From the NCBI GenBank assembly GCA_963777735.1, contig CAVZRQ010000008.1, positions 558,001 to 622,000 of the forward strand: 64,000 bases of DNA. Reading direction: 5' to 3'. The notes below the pieces were generated by a model. It made no database searches and was not told the DNA's origin. It was given only the letters and a program-made list of their open reading frames with translations. Shown here in pieces: positions 1-11,290 of this stretch. Both the position numbers and the translations under genes were made by a program. This DNA is from ZC4RG30 sp963777735 (GTDB taxonomy: Bacteria; Pseudomonadota; Gammaproteobacteria; Steroidobacterales; Steroidobacteraceae). Each line of letters starts with the position of its first letter. The first letter of the stretch is position 1.

Positions 1-680
1 ACCCGCAGTGGCTGCCGGTCGCTTTCACCGATGCGCACATTCAGCGCCGGGTCATCGGCCAGAATGGTGCCGACGCCGGTAAGAACCACAGAACTCATCG
101 CGCGGCCCTGCTGAACGTCAACCCGCGCAGCCCGCGAAGTGATCCAGCGGCTCTCGCCCGAAGCCAGGGCCGTGTGGCCATCCAGACTCGCCGCAATCTT
201 CACCCGCACATAGGGAATCCCCTGTCGCATGCGCTTGAGGAACCCGGGATTCAGAGCTTCGGACTCATGCCGCATCAGCCCCGCATCGACATGGATTCCC
301 GCGGCGCGCAGACGTTCAGCACCCTGCCCGGCAACCCGTGGATTGGGATCATCCAGCGCGTACACCACCCTTGCCACACCGGCATCGATGAGTGCCTGGC
401 TGCAGGGTGGCGTGCGGCCCTGATGATCACAGGGCTCCAGCGTCACGTAGGCAGTGGCGCCCCGCGCAGCAATTCCAGCCACACTCAGCGCATGCGCCTC
501 TGCATGTGGACCACCGGCGCGCTGGTGCCAGCCTTCGCCCACCACCTGCCCGGCGTTGACCAGCACGCAACCCACTCGCGGATTCGGATCGGTGGTGAAT
601 TTGCCGCGCCTGGCCAGCTCGAAGGCCCGCGCCATCGCGCGCTGGTCTGCATCGCTCCAAGGTGCTGCCGCGTCTGTCAT
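1..680 (-). CDS. ribD: RibD, riboflavin deaminase/reductase, N-terminal part (cut by window edge)
   Basis: Bifunctional riboflavin biosynthesis enzyme: an N-terminal pyrimidine deaminase and a C-terminal reductase act on the early pteridine-like intermediates. The first 226 residues are visible. The deaminase zinc site is clear: HAE at 59-61, and Cys84 and Cys93 in a PCDHQGRTPPC stretch. The reductase domain has just begun when the window ends. The start ATG at 680 overlaps the nrdR stop codon as ATGA, the common nrdR-ribD arrangement, so translation is probably coupled. The family is about 360-380 aa long, so about 40% lies outside the window. Nothing looks abnormal. Confidence 0.95.
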   Translation of the reverse strand, partial: MTDAAAPWSDADQRAMARAFELARRGKFTTDPNPRVGCVLVNAGQVVGEGWHQRAGGPHAEAHALSVAGIAARGATAYVTLEPCDHQGRTPPCSQALIDAGVARVVYALDDPNPRVAGQGAERLRAAGIHVDAGLMRHESEALNPGFLKRMRQGIPYVRVKIAASLDGHTALASGESRWITSRAARVDVQQGRAMSSVVLTGVGTILADDPALNVRIGESDRQPLR

Positions 681-1204
681 GATTTCTTGCCCGTCGTTTC
701 CTGGCCAGCGCCCGGCAACAGCGACAACTGGTCACGATGCGCCGGGCGCCGGCGCCGGTTGCCCATCTGCTCGATCTCGTGGCGGAAGGCATCCACGTCC
801 TGGAAGCTGCGATACACCGACGCAAAGCGCACAAAGGCGACTTCATCCAGGTGATGCAGCTCTTCCATCACGAGCTCGCCGATCACGCGCGACTGCACTT
901 CGCGTTCACCCATGCTGCGCAGCTTGTGGCAGATGCGGGTCACCGCTTCATCGATTGCCTCGCGACTGACTGGGCGCTTTTCCAGCGCCTTGACCATGCC
1001 GCTGCGCAACTTCGTCTCGTCGAAAGGCACCCGGCGCTGGTCCGTCTTCACCACCAGCGGCATGAGCAGCTCTGCCGTCTCGAAGGTGGTGAACCGCTCG
1101 CCACAGGACAGGCACTCGCGCCGACGACGGATCTGCGCGCCGGCTCCCGCCAGGCGCGAATCGGTTACCTTGGTTTCTTCATGTCCGCAGAATGGACAGT
1201 GCAT
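677..1204 (-). CDS. nrdR: NrdR, transcriptional repressor of ribonucleotide reductase genes
   Basis: 175-aa nucleotide-sensing repressor that binds NrdR boxes upstream of nrd operons. The N-terminal zinc ribbon is complete (Cys3, Cys6, Cys31, Cys34), followed by an ATP-cone domain at roughly 49-139. The C-terminal tail after about residue 150 is basic and a little longer than in many homologues. It lies between glyA (30 nt upstream) and ribD (4-nt overlap) on the minus strand, so glyA-nrdR-ribD probably form one transcript. The zinc ribbon and ATP-cone together make the identification secure. Confidence 0.96.
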   Translation of the reverse strand: MHCPFCGHEETKVTDSRLAGAGAQIRRRRECLSCGERFTTFETAELLMPLVVKTDQRRVPFDETKLRSGMVKALEKRPVSREAIDEAVTRICHKLRSMGEREVQSRVIGELVMEELHHLDEVAFVRFASVYRSFQDVDAFRHEIEQMGNRRRRPAHRDQLSLLPGAGQETTGKKS

Positions 1205-1234
1205 GCCAGCTCACGCTTGAAGGCCGGGCGTGCC

Positions 1235-2491
1235 TCATTTGCCGTAAACGGGGAACCTGCGGCACAGCGCCGATACATCGCCACGCACCCGCGTCACCAC
1301 ATCGGGCGCGCCGTTGGCGTCGATGATGTCGGCGATCCATCCGGCGACCTGCGTCATCTCGGCTTCCTTGAAGCCGCGCGTGGTCGACGCCGGCGAACCG
1401 ATGCGCAGACCGCTGGTCACCATCGGTGGCCGCGGATCATTGGGCACAGCGTTCTTGTTGACCGTGATGTGCGCCTGCCCAAGTGCAGCATCGGCTTCCT
1501 TGCCGTTCATGCTCTTGTCCGAGAGGTCGAGCAGGAACAGGTGATTGTCCGTGCCGCCCGAGACGACCTTGTAGCCGCGCCGCTGGAAAGTGCCGGCCAT
1601 GGCGCGCGCATTGGCGAGCACCTGCTGCTGGTAATCCTTGAACTCGGGCTGCAACGCTTCCTGGAAAGCCACCGCCTTGGCGGCGATGACGTGCATCAAC
1701 GGTCCACCCTGCGTGCCGGGGAACACCAGCGAATTGAGCTTCTTCGTGATCTCGTCGTTGGCGCGCGCCAGGATGATGCCACCACGCGGGCCACGCAGCG
1801 TCTTGTGCGTGGTGCTGGTGACGACATCGGCGTAAGGCAGCGGGTTCGGTGAAAGACCGGTGGCAACCAGACCGGCCACATGCGCCATATCCACCACGAG
1901 GAATGCACCCACCTGATCCGCCACCCGCCGGAAGCGCGCCAGATCCAGATGCCGCGAATAGGCGGAAAAACCCGCCACGATCATCTTCGGCTTCTCGGCC
2001 AGCGCCACCTGCTCCAGCTGGTCGTAATCGATGCGACCGTCTTCGGCACGCAGGCCATAGTGCACGGCGCGGAACAGTTTGCCGGAGAAATTGACCTTCG
2101 AGCCGTGGGTCAGATGACCGCCATGATCAAGGCTCATGCCCAGCATGCAGTCGCCGGGATTCAGCAACGCCATGAATGCCGCCGCATTGGCCTGGCTGCC
2201 GGAATGGGGCTGCACATTGGCATAGTCCGCACCGAACAGGCGCTTGACGCGATCGATGGCCAGTTGCTCGACCACGTCCACGTATTCACAGCCACCGTAG
2301 TAACGCTTGCCGGGATACCCTTCCGCGTACTTGTTGGTCAGCACCGACCCCTGGGCTTCCAGCACCCGGGGACTGGCGTAATTCTCGGATGCGATGAGCT
2401 CAATATGCTCTTCCTGCCGCACGCGCTCACTGGCCAGTGCGCGCGCCAGATCAGGATCAAAACGCTCGATCGTCATCGACTCGGAATACAT
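1235..2491 (-). CDS. glyA: Serine hydroxymethyltransferase
   Basis: PLP enzyme that interconverts serine plus tetrahydrofolate with glycine plus 5,10-methylene-THF; cytosolic, main source of one-carbon units. The protein is 418 aa, the usual family length. The active-site lysine lies in the motif VTSTTHKTLRGPRGG. The reading frame stays open further upstream, but an AGGAGG sits 12 nt before ATG 2491 and family similarity begins at MTIERFDPD (ATG 2476), so 2491 or 2476 is the real start. It lies upstream of nrdR and 52 nt downstream of the histone-deacetylase-family gene on the same strand. Confidence 0.97.
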   Translation of the reverse strand: MYSESMTIERFDPDLARALASERVRQEEHIELIASENYASPRVLEAQGSVLTNKYAEGYPGKRYYGGCEYVDVVEQLAIDRVKRLFGADYANVQPHSGSQANAAAFMALLNPGDCMLGMSLDHGGHLTHGSKVNFSGKLFRAVHYGLRAEDGRIDYDQLEQVALAEKPKMIVAGFSAYSRHLDLARFRRVADQVGAFLVVDMAHVAGLVATGLSPNPLPYADVVTSTTHKTLRGPRGGIILARANDEITKKLNSLVFPGTQGGPLMHVIAAKAVAFQEALQPEFKDYQQQVLANARAMAGTFQRRGYKVVSGGTDNHLFLLDLSDKSMNGKEADAALGQAHITVNKNAVPNDPRPPMVTSGLRIGSPASTTRGFKEAEMTQVAGWIADIIDANGAPDVVTRVRGDVSALCRRFPVYGK

Positions 2492-2543
2492 GGAATTGCA
2501 TCGCCTCCTGGAAGGGGCGCCAATGGTACCCGAAACACTGCAA

Positions 2544-3536
2544 TCAGGACTGCAGCAGCGCCTCCACCACTGCGTTCCAGGCGCTGGCGATATTCCCGCG
2601 GTTGTAGCCGCCGCCACCCAGCGCCAGCACACGCCCATGCCCGAGGCGATCGGCGAAGCCAGCCAGTTGGGTGGCCGCCAGCGCGTGGCTGGCGGCCGTG
2701 AGTTGCAGGTGGGTGATGGGATCGCCGGCCAGGCTGTCCGCGCCACACTGTAAAATGATGAACTCGGGCTCGAAACGGGCGAGATGCCGCATGACATCCT
2801 GCCAGTGGGCAGCAAAGGCAGCGTCATCTGCCCCGGGCGGCAGCGGGATGTTCAGTTTGCTGCCACGCGCAGTGTCCAGCCCTGTTTCATCCGCCCTGCC
2901 CGTACCGGGATAGAGAAACTCGCCATCTTCATGCAGATCGGCGAATACCAGCTCCGGATCGGCCTGAAAGGCATAAAAGACTCCGTCGCCATGATGGGCA
3001 TCGATATCCACATAGGCCACGCGTGCAATGCCCCAGTCCTGCCGCAGCTTCTCGATCAGCACACCGCAGTCGTTGAAGATGCAGAATCCCGCAGCGCCAT
3101 CTCGCGCCGCGTGGTGCAGACCGGCGATCGGCACGAAAGCCCGTTCGGCCCGGCCTGCCATCAGCGCGTCGGCCGCTTCCAGGGTTGCGCCCACCACCTG
3201 GGCCGCCACCTCGTAGCAACCACGAAAAGCCGGCGTGTCACCCGCATCCAGACTGCCCAGCCCATCCGCCGAGCGGGCCCTGACGAATTCCACGTAGCGG
3301 GGCGTATGGAACAACTGCAGTTCGGCGTCGGTTGCGGGGCGGGATGTGCCGCTGATACAGCGCGGCGCAAGGCTGCGTGCGCGAAATTCGGCCTGGAACG
3401 CGGCGAGACGGTCTGACCCGAAGGGATGCCCGTTGGGAAAGCCATAGCGACCAATGGGTTCGTCGGCAATCACCAGCACGCGCCGCCCGGAAGCAGGTCC
3501 GACAGATTGCGCCGCGGTTGTGGAGTCTGCGTTCAA
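2544..3536 (-). CDS. Histone deacetylase superfamily / AcuC-like amidohydrolase
   Basis: 330-aa protein of the class II histone deacetylase/acetoin utilisation (AcuC, acetylpolyamine amidohydrolase) superfamily. Such bacterial enzymes remove acyl groups from small amines or proteins through a zinc-bound water. Visible landmarks are the His pair at 141-142, DIDAHHGDG at 177-185 with the zinc-binding Asp and His, a later GADS motif carrying another zinc-ligand Asp, and the C-terminal LALGGGGYN tail. The start is uncertain: TTG 3536 has no clear ribosome site, and GTG 3479 or 3473, just before the first beta-strand (LVIADEPIGRYGF), fits the family equally well. The substrate cannot be told from the sequence. 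Confidence 0.85.
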   Translation of the reverse strand: MNADSTTAAQSVGPASGRRVLVIADEPIGRYGFPNGHPFGSDRLAAFQAEFRARSLAPRCISGTSRPATDAELQLFHTPRYVEFVRARSADGLGSLDAGDTPAFRGCYEVAAQVVGATLEAADALMAGRAERAFVPIAGLHHAARDGAAGFCIFNDCGVLIEKLRQDWGIARVAYVDIDAHHGDGVFYAFQADPELVFADLHEDGEFLYPGTGRADETGLDTARGSKLNIPLPPGADDAAFAAHWQDVMRHLARFEPEFIILQCGADSLAGDPITHLQLTAASHALAATQLAGFADRLGHGRVLALGGGGYNRGNIASAWNAVVEALLQS

Positions 3537-3585
3537 GCGAAATCGAGACTATCACGCAGCCGCGCGATTCGCGGATAATTGCGCC

Positions 3586-5252
<1,667 letters not shown>

Positions 5253-5256
<4 letters not shown>

Positions 5257-6479
5257 GCGCCCCGCAGGGGGCTGGCGTCGCCAGTGGCGCGTGGTCCCCG
5301 CTGCGGCATCCGGAATTCGCGCTGCTGTGGTTTGCCGCGCTGATTTCCAATACCGGCAGCTGGATGCACGATCTGGCGGCCGGGTGGTTCATGACGACGC
5401 TCGACCCAACGCCCTACATGGTGGCACTGGTGCAGGCCGCCAACTCGCTGCCGGTGTGCCTGCTCGCCATCCCGGCGGGCACACTCGCGGACCGCATGGA
5501 CAAACGCAAACTGCTGCTGCTGGTGCAGTTCGCCATGCTGTTGCTGGCGGCCCTGCTCGGCATACTGGTGCTTGCCGGTACCGCCGGGGAAACAACCCTG
5601 TTGCTGGTTACGCTGGGCATCGGCAGTTGCGTGGCCGTGATGTCGCCCACCTGGCAATCCATCATTCCCGGCCTGGTCCCGAAGGCGGACCTGCAACAGG
5701 CCGTGGCACTGCATTCGGTCGGCATGAACATCAGCCGCGCCATCGGGCCCGCCATTGCAGGCTTCGTAATCGCCACCATCGGCATTGCCTGGCCATTCCT
5801 GATCAATGCGATCAGTTTCCTCGCGGTCATCATTGCGCTGTGGTTGTGGCGGGCACCCCGCAGCACCACGCATCCCGTCCATGCCGAGTCGTATCTCGCC
5901 GCGCTGCGAATTGCCTTTACCCAGACTGCGACCAACAGGGCACTGCGTCATACGTTGTGGCGCTCCGTGCTGTTTTTCCTGTTCGGCAGCTGCTACTGGG
6001 CCCTGCTGCCGCTGGTGGCGCGCGAACAGCTGCAGGGCGGGCCTGGCCTGTTCGGCATCCTGGTCGGCTGCATCGGCATCGGGGCCGTGATCTCTGCGCT
6101 CGCATTGCCGGCATTGCGGTCGCGTTGGGGGCTCGATCGGCTGCTGCACGCGGGTTCCCTGGCGACCGCGGTGGCACTGGCAGGTTATGCACTGCTGCGC
6201 CTGCCTGTGCTCGGCATGCTCACCTCGATGCTGGCGGGTGCCGCCTGGCTCGCGTCGCTGTCCACCGTGAATGTTGCGGCGCAAATGGCGGTACCGGATG
6301 GGCTGCGCGCCCGAGGCATGGCCCTGTTTACTGCCGTGTTCTACGGCTGCCTCGCATTGGGCAGCCTGCTGTGGGGCCAGATTGCCACCCATCTGAACCT
6401 GACTGGTGCTTTGCTGCTCGCGGCAGGCGGTCTGGTGGGCGGCCTCGCTATCGCCAGGCATCTGCCCCTGCGCCCCTGA
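5253..6479 (+). CDS. MFS exporter, DHA3/EntS-like (MFS_3) family
   Basis: 408-aa integral membrane protein with about 12 hydrophobic helices. The N-terminus LRHPEFALLWFAALISNTGSW is typical of the MFS_3 group (drug/siderophore exporters), and the loop 2-3 motif GTLADRMDKRK is the MFS motif A. The substrate is unknown; the family generally uses proton motive force to expel small molecules. ATG 5253 overlaps the ettA stop as ATGA, so the two are co-translated, probably by position rather than by function. About 105 nt follow before the MarR gene. Confidence 0.85.
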
Positions 6480-6516
6480 CTGCAGCCACCTCTGCCGCGG
6501 ATCAGCGAACAATCAT

Positions 6517-6528
6517 TTCAGTCCTGAA
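6517..6528. promoter_or_regulatory. Palindrome TTCAGTCCTGAA, candidate MarR operator
   Basis: A perfect inverted repeat with 5-nt arms and a 2-nt centre (TTCAG-TC-CTGAA), followed by a further TTCAG half-site at 6533-6537. It lies 56 nt before the start codon of the MarR regulator that heads the efflux operon. MarR-family proteins usually repress their own operon by binding such palindromes near the promoter. The assignment rests on position and symmetry only. Confidence 0.4.
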
Positions 6529-6584
6529 TAGTTCAGCGGTAAAGTAACGAGGATTCACACTCACCTGAAAGGTTCCCCGCTCCC

Positions 6585-7118
6585 ATGCCACTCGCACAGG
6601 TCCTGCAGGTAGAGAAGAACCTCAAGGGGCTGGGTCGCCAGGCCCCCGCGATGCCTCTGGTGGAATCCATGGTCCTGCGTACCGCCATCATCCTGGGCCG
6701 CGATCTCAACGCCCGCCTTGATCGCCTGTTGAAACCCGCGGGTCTGGTTGAAAGTGAATACCGGGTACTGATGGCGCTGTTCTCTTATGGTGGCGCTGCC
6801 TTCGCTGGAGAATTGTGCAAGGCGCTGGCATACAGCCCTGCCAACCTCACCCGCGTCTCCAGTGCACTGGTAAAGCGCCGCCTGGTCGCCCGCAGTCTGG
6901 ATGCAGCCGACCGCCGCAAGATCCGGCTGTCGCTGGAGCCTGCCGGCGAGAAGTTGCTGCGCAACCTGCTGCCACAGATCTCCCGCAATGTGGCTGCGGC
7001 CTTCGATGGCTTCAAGGTGGGGGAACGCAAGCGCCTGCTGGCCGATCTGAAGCGCCTGCTGGCAGGCATCGACGCACTCAATGCCCGCGATCTTCCCGCC
7101 CGCGGCAAGGCAGCCTGA
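6585..7118 (+). CDS. MarR-family transcriptional regulator of the efflux operon
   Basis: 177-aa winged-helix regulator. The MarR core runs from about residue 25 to 150, with the recognition helix region near LCKALAYSPANLTRVSSALVKR and the wing around SLDAADRRKIRLSL. MarR proteins are dimeric repressors released by phenolic or lipophilic ligands. Its stop codon overlaps the ATG of the outer-membrane efflux gene (TGATG), and the operon continues with EmrA- and EmrB-like genes, so it almost certainly controls this pump. The ligand is unknown. Confidence 0.9.
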   Translation: MPLAQVLQVEKNLKGLGRQAPAMPLVESMVLRTAIILGRDLNARLDRLLKPAGLVESEYRVLMALFSYGGAAFAGELCKALAYSPANLTRVSSALVKRRLVARSLDAADRRKIRLSLEPAGEKLLRNLLPQISRNVAAAFDGFKVGERKRLLADLKRLLAGIDALNARDLPARGKAA

Positions 7119-8539
7119 TGCCACGCCTGCACCGATTGTTGTGGCCAGCTGCCGCTTCAGCCTCGCTGTTTGCCTGCGCCGCGCTACGCCCACCTGATCC
7201 GGTGCAATTGCAGCTCCGTTCCACGGCACCCGTCACGGCCACGGGAGAGAGTGGCGCAAGCTGGCCCACCGCGCAGTGGTGGCGCGACTACAACGACCCG
7301 ACGCTGGATGCGCTGATCAGCAAGGCCATCAGTCAGGCGCCGGGAATTTCCATCGCCGATGCGCGCATCCGCGCAGCACAACAGGACGTGCGGCTGGCCG
7401 GAGCGTCGCTCGGACTGCGCGTCGATGCCAACGCACAGTTCGTTCGCCAGCGGCTGAGCGACAACGCCCTGCTGCCCGCCGAGTTCCTCGGCTTCAACTG
7501 GTATGACCAGTCTGACCTCGGCGTGTCGGTACGCTACCAGTTCGACTGGTGGGGCAAACAGCGCGCCACCCTGGAAGCCGCACTGGATCGCTCTCGAGCC
7601 AGCGCCGCAGAGCGGCAATCCGCAGAACTCGGTCTGGCGGCGGCCGTTGCCACCGCGTACTTCGACTGGCAGACCAGTGCTGCGCGCATCGCCTTGCGGC
7701 AGGAGTCGATCGCGCTGCTTGAGCGACAGCTGCAGCTCACGCAGCGGCGAGCAGCCGCGCAACTGGACACCATCGACTCTGCACTGACATTGCAGCAGAG
7801 CCTCGCGGCACATCGCGAGGAAGTCACGGTGCTGGCAGGCCAGCAGCAGCTGCAGGTGATTGCGCTGGCTGCGTTACTCGGCACAGACACGCCATCACTG
7901 CCCGGACTTTCCGCACGTGCCCTGCCCCGCCCATCCGCCACACTGCCGGCTGATGCGGGCGCCAACCTGCTCGCGCGTCGTCCGGATATCGTTGCCAGTC
8001 GCTGGCGGGTGGAAGCCGCGCTGCGCGATACCGATGTGGCACGCGCTGGTTTCTACCCGGATATCTCACTGCGGGCGCTGGCTGGTCTGTCGAGCATCGA
8101 ACTGGGTCGCCTGCTGAGGGCTGATTCCGGGGTGCCTGCGGTTGGCCTTGCCGTCGATCTGCCACTGTTCGACGCCGGTCTGCGCCGCGCGCGCCACGGT
8201 GCCGCTCAGGCCGGTCTCGATGTGGCGATCGCGGCCTATGACGAGACTGTCGTCAATGCGGCGCGCGAAGCCGGCGCTGCCGCAGCGGCCATCCTGCAGA
8301 CTGCAGCGCAACGCACCCTGCGCGAGCAGCAGCTGGCAACCGCCAGCGAGATGGTCTCCGTTGCCACGGCTCGCCTCAACGGACAGCTGACCCACATCGG
8401 CCCGGAACTCACGGCCCGCCTGCAGCAGATCTCCGCGAGGGATGCCCTGGTCCGTCTGGATCTGGCTGCATTGCTGGCAGACATTCAACTCAAACAGGCA
8501 CTGGGCGGCGGCCAGGCCATTACGGATATCAAGCCATGA
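7118..8539 (+). CDS. Outer-membrane efflux lipoprotein (NodT/TolC family)
   Basis: 473-aa RND/MFS-pump outer-membrane channel. A signal sequence ends in a lipobox-like LFAC near residue 20, suggesting a lipoprotein. The two OEP repeats with long alpha-helical coiled segments follow, and the motif GANLLARRPDIVASRWRVEA is diagnostic of the NodT family. It would form the trimeric channel across the periplasm and outer membrane for the EmrA/EmrB pair downstream. Coupled to the MarR gene by a 1-nt overlap and to the adaptor gene by a 4-nt overlap. Confidence 0.93.
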   Translation: MPRLHRLLWPAAASASLFACAALRPPDPVQLQLRSTAPVTATGESGASWPTAQWWRDYNDPTLDALISKAISQAPGISIADARIRAAQQDVRLAGASLGLRVDANAQFVRQRLSDNALLPAEFLGFNWYDQSDLGVSVRYQFDWWGKQRATLEAALDRSRASAAERQSAELGLAAAVATAYFDWQTSAARIALRQESIALLERQLQLTQRRAAAQLDTIDSALTLQQSLAAHREEVTVLAGQQQLQVIALAALLGTDTPSLPGLSARALPRPSATLPADAGANLLARRPDIVASRWRVEAALRDTDVARAGFYPDISLRALAGLSSIELGRLLRADSGVPAVGLAVDLPLFDAGLRRARHGAAQAGLDVAIAAYDETVVNAAREAGAAAAAILQTAAQRTLREQQLATASEMVSVATARLNGQLTHIGPELTARLQQISARDALVRLDLAALLADIQLKQALGGGQAITDIKP

Positions 8540-9711
8540 GCGAACAGCCCGCAGTCACTCCCCCGCCTGAAACACCTCCCAGCAGCAACCGTCGCAGGAT
8601 CCTGCTGACGATCACCGGTGTGCTGCTGCTGCTCGGCGGCGCATGGACGGTGCTCGAGGTGCTGGTGTTTTCCAGGCGCGAAAAGACCGACGACGCCTAC
8701 GTCACCGGCAACCAGATCCGGATCTCCTCGCAGATTGCCGGAACAGTAGTGGAAGTGTTTGCGCGCAATACCTCTCGCGTGGAGGCCGGCCAGAAGCTGC
8801 TGCGTCTGGACGACGCGGACGCGAAGCAGGCGCTGGAACGCGCCGCGGCAACTCTCGCGCAGACCGTGCGCCAGGTGCGCCAGCAGATGGCGCAGTCGGT
8901 GCAATACGACGCCCAGATTGCCGCGCGCGAACTCGAACTGCAGCAGGCCGAACAGGATCTGCAACAGCGCGAGCCACTGCTCGCCGAACAGGCCGTGGCT
9001 GGCGAGGAAGTTCGACACGCCCGCAACGCCGTGGCGCTGGCACGGGCAGGCCTGCGCCAGGCGCAGCAGCAGGCAGCCGCTGCGCGAGCGCTGGTCGATC
9101 ATGTGCCCCTGGAACAGAATCCGGCAGTGCTGTCCGCCATCGCGGCCTACAAGGATGCGTGGCTGCACGCCCAGCGATCGACCATCGTCGCACCGGCGGG
9201 CGGCTTCATCGCCCAGCGCAGCGTGCAGCTCGGACAACGCATCGCGCCCGGCGAGCCGCTCATGACCATCATTCCCCTGCAGGATGTGTGGCTGGAAGCC
9301 AACTTCAAGGAGAAGCAGCTGCGCAATCTGCGCATCGGGCAGCCGGCGCGGATTGTCACCGATGTCTACGGCAGCGACGTGGTGTTCCACGGCAAGGTCA
9401 TCGGACTGTCAGCAGGCACGGGCGCGGCATTCTCGCTGCTGCCTCCGCAGAATGCCTCCGGCAACTGGATCAAGATCACGCAGCGCGTGCCAGTCAAGGT
9501 TGCGCTGGACCCGAAAGAACTGGCCGCCCACCCGCTGCGCATTGGTCTTTCCACCACCACCAGCATCGACACTCATGATCGCGACGGCCCGGTGCTCGCC
9601 ACCGACCCGGTGTCAGACGTGCATGAAACTACCGCATCCTTCGCTCACGATCCCACGGTGGCCGAGCAAGCCGCGCGGCTGATCATCCGCAGCAATAGCG
9701 GCGGACGCTGA
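8536..9711 (+). CDS. emrA: EmrA/HlyD-type membrane fusion protein
   Basis: 391-aa periplasmic adaptor. A short cytoplasmic N-terminus is followed by one transmembrane helix (about residues 21-42). Then come the conserved KTDDAYVTGNQIRISSQIAG segment, a long coiled-coil hairpin (about 95-210) and the beta-barrel region with VWLEANFKEKQL. The adaptor bridges an MFS pump to the outer-membrane channel. It overlaps the channel gene by 4 nt and is followed after 16 nt by the EmrB-like pump. Order and domain structure match EmrAB-TolC-type drug pumps. Confidence 0.93.
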   Translation: MSEQPAVTPPPETPPSSNRRRILLTITGVLLLLGGAWTVLEVLVFSRREKTDDAYVTGNQIRISSQIAGTVVEVFARNTSRVEAGQKLLRLDDADAKQALERAAATLAQTVRQVRQQMAQSVQYDAQIAARELELQQAEQDLQQREPLLAEQAVAGEEVRHARNAVALARAGLRQAQQQAAAARALVDHVPLEQNPAVLSAIAAYKDAWLHAQRSTIVAPAGGFIAQRSVQLGQRIAPGEPLMTIIPLQDVWLEANFKEKQLRNLRIGQPARIVTDVYGSDVVFHGKVIGLSAGTGAAFSLLPPQNASGNWIKITQRVPVKVALDPKELAAHPLRIGLSTTTSIDTHDRDGPVLATDPVSDVHETTASFAHDPTVAEQAARLIIRSNSGGR

Positions 9712-9727
9712 AGCGGCGCGTCCGATC

Positions 9728-11290
9728 ATGGCCGAAGCCAGCAAAGCGACCCTGCCGCCGGGCGAATACCCGCCCCTGCGCGGCATTGCGCTCGTACTGC
9801 TGAGCATTGCCATTGGCGTGTCGAGTTTCATGGAAATCCTCGACATGACGATCGTCAATGTGTCGATTCCCGCCATCGCCGGCAGCATGGGTGTGAGCCC
9901 ATCAGAGGGAACCTGGGCCATCAGCTCGTATCTGCTCGCGGCCGCCGTGGTCCAGCCGCTCGCTGGCTGGATCGGACGACGCTTCGGGGAAGTACGGACC
10001 TTCGTGATCTCGAACCTGCTGTTCATCGTTTTCAGCGCACTGTGCGGCCTTGCCACCAGCATGCCGATGCTGATTGCCTGCCGACTGATGCAGGGACTCG
10101 TTTCGGGTCCGATGATGTCGGTGGCGCAGGCCCTGCTGCTGCGCAACTACCCGGTGCATCTGCGCGGCCTTGCGATGGGCCTGTGGGCGATGGTGGTCAT
10201 TGTCGCCCCCATCATGGGCCCTATCCTCGGCGGCTGGATTACCGACAACTATTCCTGGCCCTGGCTGTTCTACATCAACGTCCCGGTGGGACTGGCCTCA
10301 GCGGCAATCAGCTGGTACCTGCTGCGACGGCGCGAGTCCGTGCGCGTGAAGGTTCCGATTGATGCCATCGGCCTGTCGTTGCTGGTGATCGGCGTCGGCG
10401 CCCTGCAGTTCATGCTCGACAATGGCAACGAGAAGGACTGGTTTGAATCCACGGAGATCATCACTGCGGCCGTAGTGGGCGTGGTAGCGCTCGTATTCTT
10501 CGTTCCCTGGGAACTGACCGACAAGCACCCGATCGTCGACCTGTCCCTGTTCCGGCGCCGCAACTTCCGCAATGGCACCATCACGCTTGCCATCGCGTAC
10601 TTTGCCTTCACTGGCGTGAATATCGTGTTCCCGCTATGGCTCCAGACCGCGTTGGGCTATACCAGCACCTGGGCCGGGCTGGCGATGGCGCCTATCGGTC
10701 TCGTCGCCGTCGTCATGGCACCGTTCATCGGTCGCAACCTGCATCGCATCAACCTGCGCGCCACACCCACCATCGGTTTCATTGTCATTGCCTGCGCGTT
10801 GCTGTGGTTCTCGCAACAGAACGATCAGGCGAGCTTCGCGCAGATGGCCACACCGCGGCTCGTCATGGGAATCGGGCTGGCGCTGTTCTTCCTGCCGCTG
10901 AACCAGATCATCATGTCCGGACTGCCGTCCTCGCAGATCGCCTCTGCCGCAGGACTCTCGAATTTCCTGCGCACTTTTTCCGGCAGCGCGTCCACGGCCA
11001 TCTGCGTGTTCTACTGGAACGACCGCTCGGAGCACCATTACGCGAGGCTCACTGAACATATCCGGCCGGATTCCCCCGCATGGGCGGATTACCAGATGCA
11101 GCTGGCCGCGCAGGGAATCACCGGCGACGCCGCCATTGCCTCAACCTCCAGGATGATCAGCACGCAGTCGATGACCATGGGCGTGAACGACATCTTCCTG
11201 CTGCTTGCCCTGCTGTTCGTCGTGGTGATCCCGCTGATTTGGCTGGCGAAGCCGCCGTTCCGCGCAGTGGGAACCGGTGCCTCACACTAG
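9728..11290 (+). CDS. emrB: EmrB-type MFS drug transporter (DHA2, 14 TM)
   Basis: 520-aa inner-membrane proton/drug antiporter of the DHA2 family. About 14 hydrophobic helices are visible. The signature FMEILDMTIVNVSIPAIAGS opens the first helix, and GPILGGWITDNYSWPWLFYI is the DHA2 motif C/loop 5-6 region. The gene ends the tripartite efflux operon and its 3' end overlaps the convergent DUF1501 gene by 9 nt. Typical substrates of such pumps are hydrophobic uncouplers, antibiotics or bile-like compounds; which one applies here cannot be seen. Confidence 0.94.
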   Translation: MAEASKATLPPGEYPPLRGIALVLLSIAIGVSSFMEILDMTIVNVSIPAIAGSMGVSPSEGTWAISSYLLAAAVVQPLAGWIGRRFGEVRTFVISNLLFIVFSALCGLATSMPMLIACRLMQGLVSGPMMSVAQALLLRNYPVHLRGLAMGLWAMVVIVAPIMGPILGGWITDNYSWPWLFYINVPVGLASAAISWYLLRRRESVRVKVPIDAIGLSLLVIGVGALQFMLDNGNEKDWFESTEIITAAVVGVVALVFFVPWELTDKHPIVDLSLFRRRNFRNGTITLAIAYFAFTGVNIVFPLWLQTALGYTSTWAGLAMAPIGLVAVVMAPFIGRNLHRINLRATPTIGFIVIACALLWFSQQNDQASFAQMATPRLVMGIGLALFFLPLNQIIMSGLPSSQIASAAGLSNFLRTFSGSASTAICVFYWNDRSEHHYARLTEHIRPDSPAWADYQMQLAAQGITGDAAIASTSRMISTQSMTMGVNDIFLLLALLFVVVIPLIWLAKPPFRAVGTGASH

